Of a stretch of 64,000 nucleotides of DNA, positions 52,140 through 62,105 are shown piece after piece (the first letter of the stretch is position 1; each line of letters opens with the position of its first letter). Location of the stretch: contig NZ_FTOV01000014.1 in NCBI RefSeq assembly GCF_900156825.1, forward strand, positions 38,697 to 102,696. Reading direction: 5' to 3'. This DNA comes from Chryseobacterium gambrini. GTDB lineage: Bacteria; Bacteroidota; Bacteroidia; Flavobacteriales; Weeksellaceae. The position numbers were made by a program, and so were the translations under genes. The notes under the pieces are model-generated. The model saw nothing but the letters and a program-made list of their open reading frames with translations. It ran no database searches and was not told the origin of the DNA.

Positions 52140-54507
52140 TTTTAGTAAAAATACTTTTTACCTTATCAAAAAAGCTTCTGTCATCTGTTGCCGTATATCC
52201 GTATCCATATTTATTTCCATAAGCAAAGTACTCTTTGTTTACATCATTTAATATAAAAGCAACATTTTTTATTTTGTGTCCTTCTATCTGTTTGTTGGCA
52301 AAATCGATTAGAGATTTTTCAGTATGTCTTGATCTTGTTACATATAGTGTTACATCTGCCATATTTGCAATTAACAATGTATCTGTAACGAGCATTAACG
52401 GAGCCGTATCAATAATAATATAATCATAAGTTCCCTGAAGGTCTGCAAGAAGGTCTTCATATCTGCCATTAGACAATAATTCTGTCGGGTTTGGAGGAAT
52501 ACTTCCTGAGAAGATTACATCCAGATAAGGATTAAAAGCACTCTGGTGTACAATATCTTCTACAGAAACCTGATCATCATATAAAAACTCGGTAAGTCCT
52601 GCTAAACCTTTTCTTGCCGTATTATATCTTTGTAACTGAGGATTTCTTATATCCGAACCGATGATAATGATCTTCTTTTTAGGAGTTGCCATCGTTAAAG
52701 CAAGATTTACAGAAACGTGTGTTTTTCCTTCTCCCTTTACCGTAGAAGTTACAAATACAGTTCTCCCTTTTTTGATATTTTTAGGAAACATGAAGTTCAT
52801 GTTGGTAATTAAGATTCTGAAAGACTCTGCCATAGGAGACAGATCATTCATCTTAACCAATTCTTCCTGACCTCTTTCCATACTAGGAATTTCTCCAATG
52901 ATTGGTTTTCTGTTCGTTAATTTTTCAAGATCATGTTTCGTTTTTACCTTATCATTGAATAACTGTTGAAGATAAATAATAGCAATTGGAATCAAAAAGC
53001 CTATTAAAAATCCGGAAAGTAAAATTACCATTCCTCTAGGCGCAACTTTCATTCCTACAAAAGCTTTATCAACAACTCTTGCTTTAGGGGCAGTAACTGC
53101 CATGGATATAGCAGTTTCTTCTCTTTTTTGTAATAAAAGAAGATATAGTGATTCTTTTATCTGCTGTTGCCTTTCAATGCTTCTGAAAAGTTTCTCCTGA
53201 ACCGGAACTTTAGAAATTTTACCAGAAATACTATTTTGTTCGGATGACAAACCATTTTTAGCTAACTGAAGACCTGTCTTATTTTTCTGTAAACTCTGAA
53301 TAACAGAAGTTCTGATATTATTGATCTGCTTTGTAATATCAACAACAAGCGGGTTTTCCGGTGTAGCACTTTGGAGAAGTTTGTTTCTTTCTAAAACTAA
53401 CTGATTATACGAAGAAATATTTGTCGTTGCACTAGGATTGTTTAATCCTAAATTACTTGGTAACGTCTGATAAGAATTCTGGTTACCCACGTATCCCAAC
53501 AAAGCATCGGTCAGTTCAAGCTGTGCATTAATTTCCAACTCTTTACTTTTAGCTTCCGCATTTGTCTGCAGCCCTAATTTCACTTCAGTTTCTAAGTCAG
53601 ATATCTGATTACTTTGCTTGAATCTTTCTTTCTGATTTTCTACATCACCTAGATCCTTCCCGATTTGCTCTATCCTTTCAGCAATAAATTTAGCGGTATT
53701 TCTAAACTCTGTATTTTTATCTTCAATTGCATCCTGATTATAAACCTGAACCAATTTATTGATAATTGTTTTGGCTTTATCCACCTCTGCATAATTCATA
53801 GCAAGTTTAATAACTGTTGCATCTTTATTTACCAATGCCACATTTAAAGCAGCCTGATAAGCATCAGTTCTGTCATCAATCGTAGAAATATCTAATATAA
53901 CATCATTTAATTTTTTATCAGATTTATAATTCTCATTTTTTAAAATCATTATATTAGCATAAGGCAAACTAATAACTTTGTTGAAGGTGGTATTAATTGC
54001 AGGTATGCCTTCCGAAGAAAGTTTTAACTGATTTCCATTTATCTTTAAATTTACTACTCTTGAAATTTTACTTTTTACATCTTTTTCCTGTACAATTCTA
54101 ACTCTTACAGGAGATGTCTCTCCATAAATTTCATGTTTTAAATCTCCATTATAAATATTTGTTTCAAGACCTAAAGTCTTTACCACTTCACGTACAAGTT
54201 TTTTAGACTTGAAAATTTCCATTTCATTTTCAACTCCATTACTCCCTATTTTACCGATACCAGAAATATCTCTTAAGGCAGCAAAATCCTGTGTTCCAAC
54301 ATTATTTGATTTAGAATCTTTAATAAGTACTGTAGAGGCAACTTCAAAAATAGGAACTTGTCTTTTGAGATATAGATATGCAAGAGTTACCGATACTATA
54401 ACACTACCAATAAGCCACATCCAACGTTTCAAATAAGGCTGAATTATATCTCTTACATTCAGTTCAGTTTCAATTTCTGTTGAGTGAATATTTTGTTGTT
54501 CCATCAT
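52123..54507 (-). CDS. wzc: Wzc-type polysaccharide tyrosine autokinase and chain-length regulator
   Basis: The 794-residue protein has an N-terminal Wzz domain with two membrane helices (about 31-51 and 505-525) enclosing a large coiled-coil periplasmic part. The C-terminal BY-kinase follows, with Walker A STVKGEGKTHVS near 594, Walker A' IIGSDIRNPQ near 625 and Walker B YDYIIIDTAP. A tyrosine-rich tail contains YFAYGNKYGYGYTA. It controls chain length and export together with the Wza protein encoded 2 nt upstream. Confidence 0.94.
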   Translation of the reverse strand: MMEQQNIHSTEIETELNVRDIIQPYLKRWMWLIGSVIVSVTLAYLYLKRQVPIFEVASTVLIKDSKSNNVGTQDFAALRDISGIGKIGSNGVENEMEIFKSKKLVREVVKTLGLETNIYNGDLKHEIYGETSPVRVRIVQEKDVKSKISRVVNLKINGNQLKLSSEGIPAINTTFNKVISLPYANIMILKNENYKSDKKLNDVILDISTIDDRTDAYQAALNVALVNKDATVIKLAMNYAEVDKAKTIINKLVQVYNQDAIEDKNTEFRNTAKFIAERIEQIGKDLGDVENQKERFKQSNQISDLETEVKLGLQTNAEAKSKELEINAQLELTDALLGYVGNQNSYQTLPSNLGLNNPSATTNISSYNQLVLERNKLLQSATPENPLVVDITKQINNIRTSVIQSLQKNKTGLQLAKNGLSSEQNSISGKISKVPVQEKLFRSIERQQQIKESLYLLLLQKREETAISMAVTAPKARVVDKAFVGMKVAPRGMVILLSGFLIGFLIPIAIIYLQQLFNDKVKTKHDLEKLTNRKPIIGEIPSMERGQEELVKMNDLSPMAESFRILITNMNFMFPKNIKKGRTVFVTSTVKGEGKTHVSVNLALTMATPKKKIIIIGSDIRNPQLQRYNTARKGLAGLTEFLYDDQVSVEDIVHQSAFNPYLDVIFSGSIPPNPTELLSNGRYEDLLADLQGTYDYIIIDTAPLMLVTDTLLIANMADVTLYVTRSRHTEKSLIDFANKQIEGHKIKNVAFILNDVNKEYFAYGNKYGYGYTATDDRSFFDKVKSIFTKNDENK

Positions 54508-54509
54508 TT

Positions 54510-55331
54510 TTATTTCTTAAATAGACCTACCACAACTGCGATAGCTGTTACACCGATAGAAATTGCAGATAAAATGAGAGGTGTATTTGGATTTTGTTTG
54601 GAGATTACATCTTTTGTGTTGTTAGCAGATACAATGATAGCATCCCCTTGCTTGAGATTATAGTAAGGAGAATTAATAAGATTAGCATCCTGCACATTTA
54701 CTCTTCCATGAGTAATTTGTCCATTTTCTGTTCTTATTATCAGAATGTCATCTCTTCTTCCATAGGTAGTGAGATCTCCAGCCATTGCTAAGGCATTTAG
54801 AATAGTTGCCTGTCCGTTAGTCACAATATAATCGCCCTGTCTGTTTACTTCTCCTAAGATTGAAATTTTAAAGTTAGTAAGTCTTACAGAAATTGTAGGA
54901 TCAATAACAAATTCTTTCATTCTGTTTCTTAGTTCATCCTTTAACTGAACTAAAGTTTTATTCGTAGTACTGAGCTTTCCTAAAATTGGAAAATCTATTT
55001 CTCCATTTGAATCAACAATATAAGTGGGGCCCGTAACATTTGCTGATCCTTGTCCCGGTGTATTTCCACCGGCAAATGTATTATTCTGAACAAATTCTGA
55101 GGATGAGAAATTTTGATTAAATGGTTTAACAACATCTAAATCTTTAGCCGTAATAAGAATAACAAGCTGATCTCCCGGTTGAATTGTATTTTGAGAATTT
55201 TTAGCAGAAGCTTCTATTGCAACATTTTCTATATTCTGCATATAATTCAGATCGTTGTGTGCGTTGGGATTGGTTTTGCACGAAACTAATGTAACTGCCA
55301 GTAATACAGCCAGTATTTTACCTTTCATCAT
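54510..55331 (-). CDS. wza: Wza-type polysaccharide export lipoprotein
   Basis: The 273-residue precursor has a lipobox (LVSC, C18) and the polysaccharide export domain: PGDQLVILITAKDLD near 52-66, YIVDSNGEIDFPILGKL near 106-122, and a SLBB domain with ILGEVNRQGDYIV near 162-174. It ends in a hydrophobic helix (about 248-270), unlike E. coli Wza, so it may span a membrane at its C-terminus. It forms the outer-membrane exit channel. Confidence 0.92.
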   Translation of the reverse strand: MMKGKILAVLLAVTLVSCKTNPNAHNDLNYMQNIENVAIEASAKNSQNTIQPGDQLVILITAKDLDVVKPFNQNFSSSEFVQNNTFAGGNTPGQGSANVTGPTYIVDSNGEIDFPILGKLSTTNKTLVQLKDELRNRMKEFVIDPTISVRLTNFKISILGEVNRQGDYIVTNGQATILNALAMAGDLTTYGRRDDILIIRTENGQITHGRVNVQDANLINSPYYNLKQGDAIIVSANNTKDVISKQNPNTPLILSAISIGVTAIAVVVGLFKK

Positions 55332-55367
55332 ATTTTAAAATTGTACAAATATACATTTATTATTTTT

Positions 55368-57293
55368 CTATTTATCCAGTATTTCGTAAATAGAATTGTT
55401 ACTTCTAAATTCCGGAACAATGGTTTTCAAAATTCTTACAACCTCTACTTTATCTCTTTTGACAGCAGCTCTTGTAACGAGATTTATCATGGATTCAATT
55501 TCTGAAAATGCCATGCTCGGATCTTTTGAGATCATAATCTTTTCATTGTGTGTAGGCAAGGTTTTTGCATCATCACTCAAAAGTTCTTCATATAATTTTT
55601 CTCCGGGTCTTAAACCTGTATAAATAATTTTAATATCTATATTAGGCTCAAATCCGGATAATTTTATCATTCTTCTTGCAAGATCCAAAATTTTCACAGG
55701 CTCTCCCATGTCAAAAACGAAAATTTCACCGCCATGTCCCATTGTTCCGGCTTGAAGAACAAGCTCGCAAGCCTCAGGAATCGTCATAAAATACCTTACA
55801 ATGTCAGGATGCGTAATCGTAACAGGACCACCTGCTTCAATTTGCTTTTTAAAATAAGGGATTACCGATCCGTTAGATCCTAAAACATTTCCGAACCTTG
55901 TTGTAATAAATTTGGTTTTGTTTCCTTCCACATTCTGCAAAGACTGAACAAATAATTCCGCAGCTCTTTTAGAAGCACCCATCACATTCGTAGGATTTAC
56001 AGCTTTATCTGTTGATACCATTACGAACCTGTTCACGTTATATTTACTGGAAAGCGTTGCAATGATCCTTGAACCTAATACATTCACTATAATTCCTTCG
56101 TGTGGATTTTCCTCAACCAAAGGCACATGTTTATACGCCGCAGCATGATAAACCATAGAAAAATTATAGGTTTGAAACAATGGTTCTATTCTATGCTTAT
56201 TGGAAACATCAGCCAATACAAATTTAAAAGTGATATGAGGAAATTTCTCTCTCATTTCAAGCTCAATATCATACAGAGGTGTTTCAGCCTGATCTAATAC
56301 AACGATAAGAGAAGGATTAAATTGTGCAACCTGTCTAACAATTTCACTACCGATAGAACCTGCACCGCCGGTTACTAAAATTGTCTTGTTAAAATGTCTG
56401 CTTCTTACATCTTCACTTTCAATTTTAATAGGTTTTCTGTTTAATAAATCTTCAATCTGAAGATTTCTGATAGAACCGCCAAGATCACTGTCTCTAAGTT
56501 TCTGAACAGAAGGGGCTTTAAAGATGTTAAAATCTTTTTCCAGAAATAAATTTACCCAGGAATTCATTTCATCTTTAGACATCATTTCTTTTATAATGAT
56601 CACTCCGTCTACTAAAAGCTCTTCTTTCGAATGTTTTTCAATTTTTTCTTTTGAAAGAATTGGTTTTCCTAATAACGATGCTCTTTTAGAATCTGTTCTC
56701 TGGGTTAAAAAGCCCACGACATGATAAGGAAGACTCGGATTATCCAGAATAGCTCTCGCGATGGCAATAGATTGTTCATCGATTCCTAAAACAAGAATTC
56801 TCTTCTTAAGTGTACTTCTTCTATATTCTCTTACGATATGAAAAAATTCTTTCACATATAATCTGAAAAGAAACAATCCCATAAACGAGATGATGAAATA
56901 CAATATCAGATAGGGTGTTAAAATAAATTTTCCGCCGGTGAACCAAAAATAAAAGATATTGATTGTAGCTACCGTAACCATTGTACAGAAGCATGAAGTC
57001 AAAAGTTTAAACAGATCCGTGAAAGTAGAATGCCTTATAATTCCTGCATATGTTTTAAAAACATACATAAATAAAGCATTTATAACAATGATCGATAAAA
57101 ATACAAGACTTTTATCATCATAGATAAATTCACGCTGGGTAATTTTTTCTATAATATAGGTAGATAAAAATAACGATACTACCAGAATAATAATATCAAT
57201 TATTAATATTATCCATCTGGGCAAATATCTTACATCAGAGAGACTGACAACATTATCTCCTCCAAAAATTTTCTTTCTAAGAGAATCGTACAT
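55368..57293 (-). CDS. membrane-bound UDP-HexNAc 4,6-dehydratase, FlaA1/PglF/WbpM family
   Basis: The 641-residue protein has four N-terminal membrane helices (about 30-160), a CoA-binding-like middle domain (about 163-285) and a catalytic SDR domain with TGGAGSIGSEIVRQV near 308-322, HAAAYKHVP and STDKAVNPTNVMGASKR. It converts UDP-GlcNAc to UDP-2-acetamido-2,6-dideoxy-4-keto-glucose, the substrate for the aminotransferase upstream and perhaps for the WbpV-like reductase. Confidence 0.94.
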   Translation of the reverse strand: MYDSLRKKIFGGDNVVSLSDVRYLPRWIILIIDIIILVVSLFLSTYIIEKITQREFIYDDKSLVFLSIIVINALFMYVFKTYAGIIRHSTFTDLFKLLTSCFCTMVTVATINIFYFWFTGGKFILTPYLILYFIISFMGLFLFRLYVKEFFHIVREYRRSTLKKRILVLGIDEQSIAIARAILDNPSLPYHVVGFLTQRTDSKRASLLGKPILSKEKIEKHSKEELLVDGVIIIKEMMSKDEMNSWVNLFLEKDFNIFKAPSVQKLRDSDLGGSIRNLQIEDLLNRKPIKIESEDVRSRHFNKTILVTGGAGSIGSEIVRQVAQFNPSLIVVLDQAETPLYDIELEMREKFPHITFKFVLADVSNKHRIEPLFQTYNFSMVYHAAAYKHVPLVEENPHEGIIVNVLGSRIIATLSSKYNVNRFVMVSTDKAVNPTNVMGASKRAAELFVQSLQNVEGNKTKFITTRFGNVLGSNGSVIPYFKKQIEAGGPVTITHPDIVRYFMTIPEACELVLQAGTMGHGGEIFVFDMGEPVKILDLARRMIKLSGFEPNIDIKIIYTGLRPGEKLYEELLSDDAKTLPTHNEKIMISKDPSMAFSEIESMINLVTRAAVKRDKVEVVRILKTIVPEFRSNNSIYEILDK

Positions 57294-57407
57294 TGTCTAT
57301 ACTTGTGTTCATATAATTTAAAATTAAAGTTGGGTAAAAAAGCAACCCCATTTATCTTCGCGTAAAATTACAATAAAATTTCATCGATTTTTGAATTAAT
57401 AACAAAT

Positions 57408-58538
57408 TTAATTTCTATAATTATATAATGTTCTGGTAATTCTTTCTTTACACTTTTCTGTTATGTTACTTCCAGAAGGAAGGCAAAGACCTCTATCAAA
57501 AAAAGCGCCAGAAATATTATTTCCAAAAAAAATATAATCTTTGTATAACGACTGTAAATGCATTGGCTTCCACAAGTATCTGGTTTCTATGTTATTCTCT
57601 GAAAATATATTCCGTAAATTTTCTTTATTCCAGTGTAAACCATCAATTAAAATCACATTTAACCAATAATTTGAATAAAACTTTTCAGAAGGCTCAGAAA
57701 ATAAATTCAGATCATCAAAACGATTAAATAATTCTTGATAGAAAATATGATTTTTTCTTCTTGACTGGATCCTCTCTTCAAGAACCTCCATCTGTCCCCT
57801 TCCTATTCCTGCATGTATATTGCTGATCCGATAATTATAGCCTACTTCAGAATGACTGTAAAAATCCTTATTTTCCTTTGCCTGTGTTGCAAGATAAAGA
57901 GCTCTGTCTTTAGCCGATTTATTCTTTGAAATAAGAATGCCTCCTCCAGAAGTCGTAATAATTTTATTTCCATTGAAACTTATAATAGATAGGTCACCAA
58001 AAGTTCCACATGCCTGATTGTTATATTTACTCCCTAAAGCTTCTGCACTATCTTCGATGAGGGGAATATCGTATTTTTTTGAAATTTCCAGAACTTCATC
58101 CACCATAAAGGGCATTCCATAAAGACTTACTGCAACAATTGCCTTGGGCTTTTTTCCTTTCTGCAAACAATATTTTACAGCATCTTCCAATGCATTAGGG
58201 CAAATATTCAATGTGGAAGGTTCACTATCTACAAGAACGGGGATCGCTTTTAAATACAAAACAGGATTTACCGATGCCACAAAAGTAAAGGACTGGCAGA
58301 TTACAAAATCTCCCTGCTCTACATTTAACAGTCGTAAAGCTAAATGAATGGCAGCAGTTCCGGATGAAAGAGCGGTTACAAAAGAATTTTCACCCAAATA
58401 TTCTTCGAGATTCTTCTCAAAAACATCGATATTATTTCCAAACTGAGAAATCCAGTTGGTATCGAATGCTTCATGTATATACTTCAGCTCCGTCCCTCCC
58501 ATATGCGGCGGTGAAAGCCAGATTCGTTCTTCTTTCAA
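57408..58538 (-). CDS. PLP-dependent sugar aminotransferase, DegT/PglE-like
   Basis: The 376-residue enzyme of the DegT/DnrJ/EryC1 family has LSSGTAAIHLALR near 57-69, IEDSAEALGS near 160 and the PLP lysine in SFNGNKIITTSGGG near 188-201. The start RIWLSPPHMGGTELKYI is typical of PglE/WlaK-type enzymes that aminate UDP-4-keto-6-deoxy-GlcNAc. With the PglF-like dehydratase it would make a UDP-4-amino sugar. It lies 19 nt behind recX, so it may depend on the recX transcript. Confidence 0.9.
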   Translation of the reverse strand: MKEERIWLSPPHMGGTELKYIHEAFDTNWISQFGNNIDVFEKNLEEYLGENSFVTALSSGTAAIHLALRLLNVEQGDFVICQSFTFVASVNPVLYLKAIPVLVDSEPSTLNICPNALEDAVKYCLQKGKKPKAIVAVSLYGMPFMVDEVLEISKKYDIPLIEDSAEALGSKYNNQACGTFGDLSIISFNGNKIITTSGGGILISKNKSAKDRALYLATQAKENKDFYSHSEVGYNYRISNIHAGIGRGQMEVLEERIQSRRKNHIFYQELFNRFDDLNLFSEPSEKFYSNYWLNVILIDGLHWNKENLRNIFSENNIETRYLWKPMHLQSLYKDYIFFGNNISGAFFDRGLCLPSGSNITEKCKERITRTLYNYRN

Positions 58539-58557
58539 AATAAAACAATTTTATCAT

Positions 58558-59022
58558 TTATGCATTTCCAAAATTATCAATTATTTTCTCATATTCAAAG
58601 CCTCTGCTTATTAAATATTTGATTGTTTTTGCTTTTCTTTGATATTCCTTCAATCCACTCTGCTTATCATAGTAATCCTGATAAATTTTACGGATCGTTT
58701 TTTCATAATCATCCTCATGAATTTCATCAAAACATATACTGATTAATTTATCGGAAATCTGTTTTTGTTTCAGATGAATTTTAATTTTCGTCTTTCCCCA
58801 GTGTTTGATGTAAAACTTACCCCTGATGTAGCTTCGCGCAAACCGTTCTTCATTCAGATAGTTTTCTTTCATCAGATAAAGCATAATTTCTTCCTTCGCT
58901 TCATCAATTAAAAGAAATTCTCTCATTTTCTGCTCAACTTCTGCATGACAGCGATCCTGATACACACAATAGTTTACCAGTTTCAGTTTAATCTCATCAA
59001 AAGTGAAAGACTTCTTCTCCAT
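58558..59022 (-). CDS. recX: RecX-family regulator of RecA
   Basis: From the ATG at 59022 the protein has 154 residues. It shows the three-helix repeats of RecX: LVNYCVYQDRCHAEVEQKM near 15-33, YLNEERFARSYIRGKF near 55-70 and LKEYQRKAKTIKYLISRGFEYEKI near the C-terminus. RecX restrains RecA filaments. A non-ATG codon at 59037 lies in the glyA terminator region and was not chosen. It is read ahead of the capsule genes. Confidence 0.88.
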   Translation of the reverse strand: MEKKSFTFDEIKLKLVNYCVYQDRCHAEVEQKMREFLLIDEAKEEIMLYLMKENYLNEERFARSYIRGKFYIKHWGKTKIKIHLKQKQISDKLISICFDEIHEDDYEKTIRKIYQDYYDKQSGLKEYQRKAKTIKYLISRGFEYEKIIDNFGNA

Positions 59023-59038
59023 ATATTTTTTACACAAA

Positions 59039-59064
59039 AAAGAATGAGCAAAAGCCCATTCTTT
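59039..59064 (-). terminator. terminator of glyA
   Basis: An 11-bp stem with one mismatch (59039-59049 with 59054-59064, core AAAGAATG/CATTCTTT) is followed on the minus strand by TTTTTGTG. It separates glyA from recX. Confidence 0.7.
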
Positions 59065-59084
59065 ATTATTTATTTCTTTGAAAA

Positions 59085-60350
59085 TTAATAGTTGAATAAA
59101 GCTTTACCTTCCATTAATTCATTTACTTTTTTTCTTACCGAAGAAATTACTTCTTCATTTTTGATATTGTCTACCACATCCGAAATCAATCCCGCAATGG
59201 TATCCATATCATTTTCTTTCAATCCTCTTGTAGTGATCGCTGCAGTACCCAATCTGATTCCTGAAGTGGTGAATGGTGATTTATCATCAAAAGGAACCAT
59301 ATTTTTGTTACAGGTAATGTCTGCAAGAACCAAAGCTTTCTCTGTTTCCTTACCGTTTACATTTTTATTTCTAAGATCTACCAACATTAAGTGGTTGTCT
59401 GTTCCACCGCTTACAATATCAAACCCTCTGTCGATCATTGCTTTTGCCAAAGCCTGTGCATTAGCCTGAACTTGCTTTGCGTATGTTAAGAACTGATCGT
59501 CCAAAGCTTCTCCGAAAGCAACTGCTTTACCCGCAATAACGTGTTCCAGCGGACCTCCCTGAATTCCCGGGAAAACAGCTCCGTCCAGAACCTGACTCAT
59601 CATCTTAGTTTCTCCTTTTGGCGTTTTATGACCATACGTATTTTCAAAATCTTTCCCCATCATGATCATCCCTCCTCTTGGTCCTCTCAACGTTTTATGA
59701 GTGGTTGTGGTTACCACATGACAGTGTTCAAAAGGATTATTTAAAAGACCTTTTGCCACCAAACCGGCAGGATGAGCAATATCTGCCCAAAGTGTAGCTC
59801 CGATTTCGTCTGCAACTTCTCTGAATTTTGCATAATCCAGATCTCTTGAATATGCAGAGAAACCGGCAATAAGCATTTTAGGTTTTTCTCTTAAAGCCAC
59901 TTCTCTCATCTGATCGTAATCAATAAGACCTGTTTCTTTCTGAACTCCGTAAGAAACCACATCATACTGAATTCCTGAGAAATTAACCGAAGAACCGTGC
60001 GTAAGGTGACCTCCCATGGAAAGATCCATCCCCATTATTTTATCTCCGGGTTTTAAAACTGCCAAGTAAACTGCCGCATTCGCCTGAGATCCGGAATGGG
60101 GCTGAACATTTGCATACTCTACACCGAAAAGCTCTTTAGCTCTGCTGATTGCAAGAGTTTCAACCTCGTCTACGACTTCACAACCTCCGTAATATCTTTT
60201 TCCGGGATATCCTTCAGCATATTTATTAGTCAATACGCTTCCCATAGCTTTCATTACATTATCAGAAACAAAGTTTTCCGATGCAATCATCTCAATGCCA
60301 TGAGTTTGTCTTTGTCTTTCTTTTTCAATCAGGTCGAAAATAATGTCCAT
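59085..60350 (-). CDS. glyA: serine hydroxymethyltransferase
   Basis: The 421-residue PLP enzyme interconverts serine and glycine with tetrahydrofolate. It has HGIEMIASENFVS near 17-29, GYPGKRYYGGCE near 48-59, the PLP lysine in VVTTTTHKTLRGPRGG near 216-231 and RLGTAAITTRG near 367. A -7 box lies 30 nt upstream. Confidence 0.97.
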   Translation of the reverse strand: MDIIFDLIEKERQRQTHGIEMIASENFVSDNVMKAMGSVLTNKYAEGYPGKRYYGGCEVVDEVETLAISRAKELFGVEYANVQPHSGSQANAAVYLAVLKPGDKIMGMDLSMGGHLTHGSSVNFSGIQYDVVSYGVQKETGLIDYDQMREVALREKPKMLIAGFSAYSRDLDYAKFREVADEIGATLWADIAHPAGLVAKGLLNNPFEHCHVVTTTTHKTLRGPRGGMIMMGKDFENTYGHKTPKGETKMMSQVLDGAVFPGIQGGPLEHVIAGKAVAFGEALDDQFLTYAKQVQANAQALAKAMIDRGFDIVSGGTDNHLMLVDLRNKNVNGKETEKALVLADITCNKNMVPFDDKSPFTTSGIRLGTAAITTRGLKENDMDTIAGLISDVVDNIKNEEVISSVRKKVNELMEGKALFNY

Positions 60351-60380
60351 TTTACTTTTAGTTTTAGAAATTTTTCATGC

Positions 60381-60388
60381 CAAAAGTA
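60381..60388 (-). promoter_or_regulatory. -7 box of glyA
   Basis: TACTTTTG on the minus strand, 30 nt before the ATG at 60350. Confidence 0.5.
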
Positions 60389-60457
60389 CGAAATTTTCAC
60401 CGAGATTTCAGCATCCGGAATAATGATTTTAAAACTGATTTTTAACTACAGATTACT

Positions 60458-61480
60458 CTATTTTTGTTTTAAATATAAACTTGCCTTCACCAGAAGAATA
60501 AGAACGGGAACTTCTACCAAAGGACCGATAACTCCTACAAAAGCCTGTGCAGAATGAATTCCGAAAACAGCAATACTGACCGCGATAGCCAGTTCGAAAT
60601 TATTTCCGGTAGCTGTAAAAGCAATTGCAACATTCTTATCATAAGGAACTTTCATCATTTTATTCATCAAAAAACTGATAAAAAACATAATAATAAAGTA
60701 AAAAATCAGCGGAACTGCCACTTTCACCACATCCATCGGAAGTTCCAGAATCTGATCTCCTTTAAGACTGAACATCAGCACAATCGTAAATAATAAAGCA
60801 TACAAAGTAATCGGAGAAATTGTCGGAATAAATTTCCTGTTGTACCAGTCTTTTCCTTTAAATGTTATAAGAAGATAGCGAGATAAAAATCCGGCCAGAA
60901 ACGGAATTCCAAGATAGATCAGTACACTTTCCGTGACTTCACGCATTGGCACGGAAATACTGAAATTTCCAAGACCTAATTTCTCAGGAAGCACATTAAT
61001 GAAAAGCCACGCAAAAAAACTGTAGGAAAAAATCTGAAAAACACTGTTCAATGCCACCAAAAGAGCAGCATATTCGCGATTTCCCCTTGCGAGATCGTTC
61101 CAGACAATTACCATGGCAATACATCTTGCCAAACCAATCAGGATAAGACCGATCATGTAATCCGGTTCGTTTTTAAGAAAAATTACTGCCAGAACAAACA
61201 TTAAAACAGGTCCCACAATCCAGTTTAAAAACAGAGAAACTGAGATTACTTTTTTATCTTTAAAAGCCTGTGGAAGGAGACTGTAATCTACTTTTGCCAA
61301 AGGAGGATACATCATGAGAATTAATCCGACAGCCAAAGGAATATTTGTAGTTCCCGAAGAAACAGATTGCGTAACTCGGGAAATTTCAGGAAAAAAGTAA
61401 CCCAAAGAAACGCCGACAATCATTGCCAGAAAGATCCAGAGCGTTAAATATCTATCTAAAAACTTTAATTTAGGATTCAT
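60458..61480 (-). CDS. arsB (ACR3): arsenite efflux permease, ACR3 family
   Basis: The 340-residue protein has ten helices. It shows LILMMYPPLAKVDY near 53-66, LIGLARCIAMVIVWNDLA near 112-129 with the conserved cysteine, and FTATGNNFELAIAVSIAVFG near 288-307. It expels arsenite from the cell. It overlaps the upstream phosphatase-type gene by 4 nt, and is the last gene of the operon. Confidence 0.95.
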   Translation of the reverse strand: MNPKLKFLDRYLTLWIFLAMIVGVSLGYFFPEISRVTQSVSSGTTNIPLAVGLILMMYPPLAKVDYSLLPQAFKDKKVISVSLFLNWIVGPVLMFVLAVIFLKNEPDYMIGLILIGLARCIAMVIVWNDLARGNREYAALLVALNSVFQIFSYSFFAWLFINVLPEKLGLGNFSISVPMREVTESVLIYLGIPFLAGFLSRYLLITFKGKDWYNRKFIPTISPITLYALLFTIVLMFSLKGDQILELPMDVVKVAVPLIFYFIIMFFISFLMNKMMKVPYDKNVAIAFTATGNNFELAIAVSIAVFGIHSAQAFVGVIGPLVEVPVLILLVKASLYLKQK

Positions 61481-62091
61481 CTACAATCTATTTGAGAAAA
61501 TACATAAAACATTTCTGAAGCAATCTCCAGACTTCTTTTTTCATAAACCTCAGTTTGTTGGGGAGTGTTATCCGAAACTTTAGGATCTTCGAAAGTAAGC
61601 GGAACTCTTTTTTCGGCTCCGAGAATAAACGGGCAGCCTTCATCGGCAGAAGAACAGGTCATTACAGCGGCAAAACTACGTTCAGGATTAAACGGATCAT
61701 CGTATTTTTTGGAAAAACCAATCAAAGGCAATGTATTTTCATCAAATTTTATGGCATATACAGGATTTTTAGTTTCACTTAATTTCCAGACCTCAAAACC
61801 TGCATCAGATAAAGTTTCTGCAATTTTCGGAAACAGTTCGGTAACTTCCGTTCCTCCCGAATAACATTGTACATTCGGAATTTCATAATAATGTGCTGCA
61901 ACCTGTGCCCAAATCTGCGACAAATGGCTTCTGCGCGAATTGTGTGTACAGATAAAATTGAGGCGCACCTCTTTATTCTCTCCCGTTTTTTGCTGAATAT
62001 AGTCCGTGAGACTTTTTAAAACCACCTTTCGCTCTTCGCTGATTTTTTGCTGAAGAACTTTTTCTAGGTAAACAGATAATTTCGGATTCAT
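61477..62091 (-). CDS. low-molecular-weight phosphatase family, arsenate-reductase-like
   Basis: The 204-residue protein has the P-loop CTHNSRRSH (CX5R, near 48-56), an N-terminal extension of about 45 residues and a DP pair near 170 (FEDPKVSD). Further cysteines in MTCSSADEGCPF could serve redox relay. In Bacteroidota this group is found next to ACR3 and takes the ArsC role. A general tyrosine phosphatase function cannot be ruled out. Confidence 0.85.
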   Translation of the reverse strand: MNPKLSVYLEKVLQQKISEERKVVLKSLTDYIQQKTGENKEVRLNFICTHNSRRSHLSQIWAQVAAHYYEIPNVQCYSGGTEVTELFPKIAETLSDAGFEVWKLSETKNPVYAIKFDENTLPLIGFSKKYDDPFNPERSFAAVMTCSSADEGCPFILGAEKRVPLTFEDPKVSDNTPQQTEVYEKRSLEIASEMFYVFSQIDCR

Positions 62092-62105
62092 ACAGTTACT
62101 TTAAA

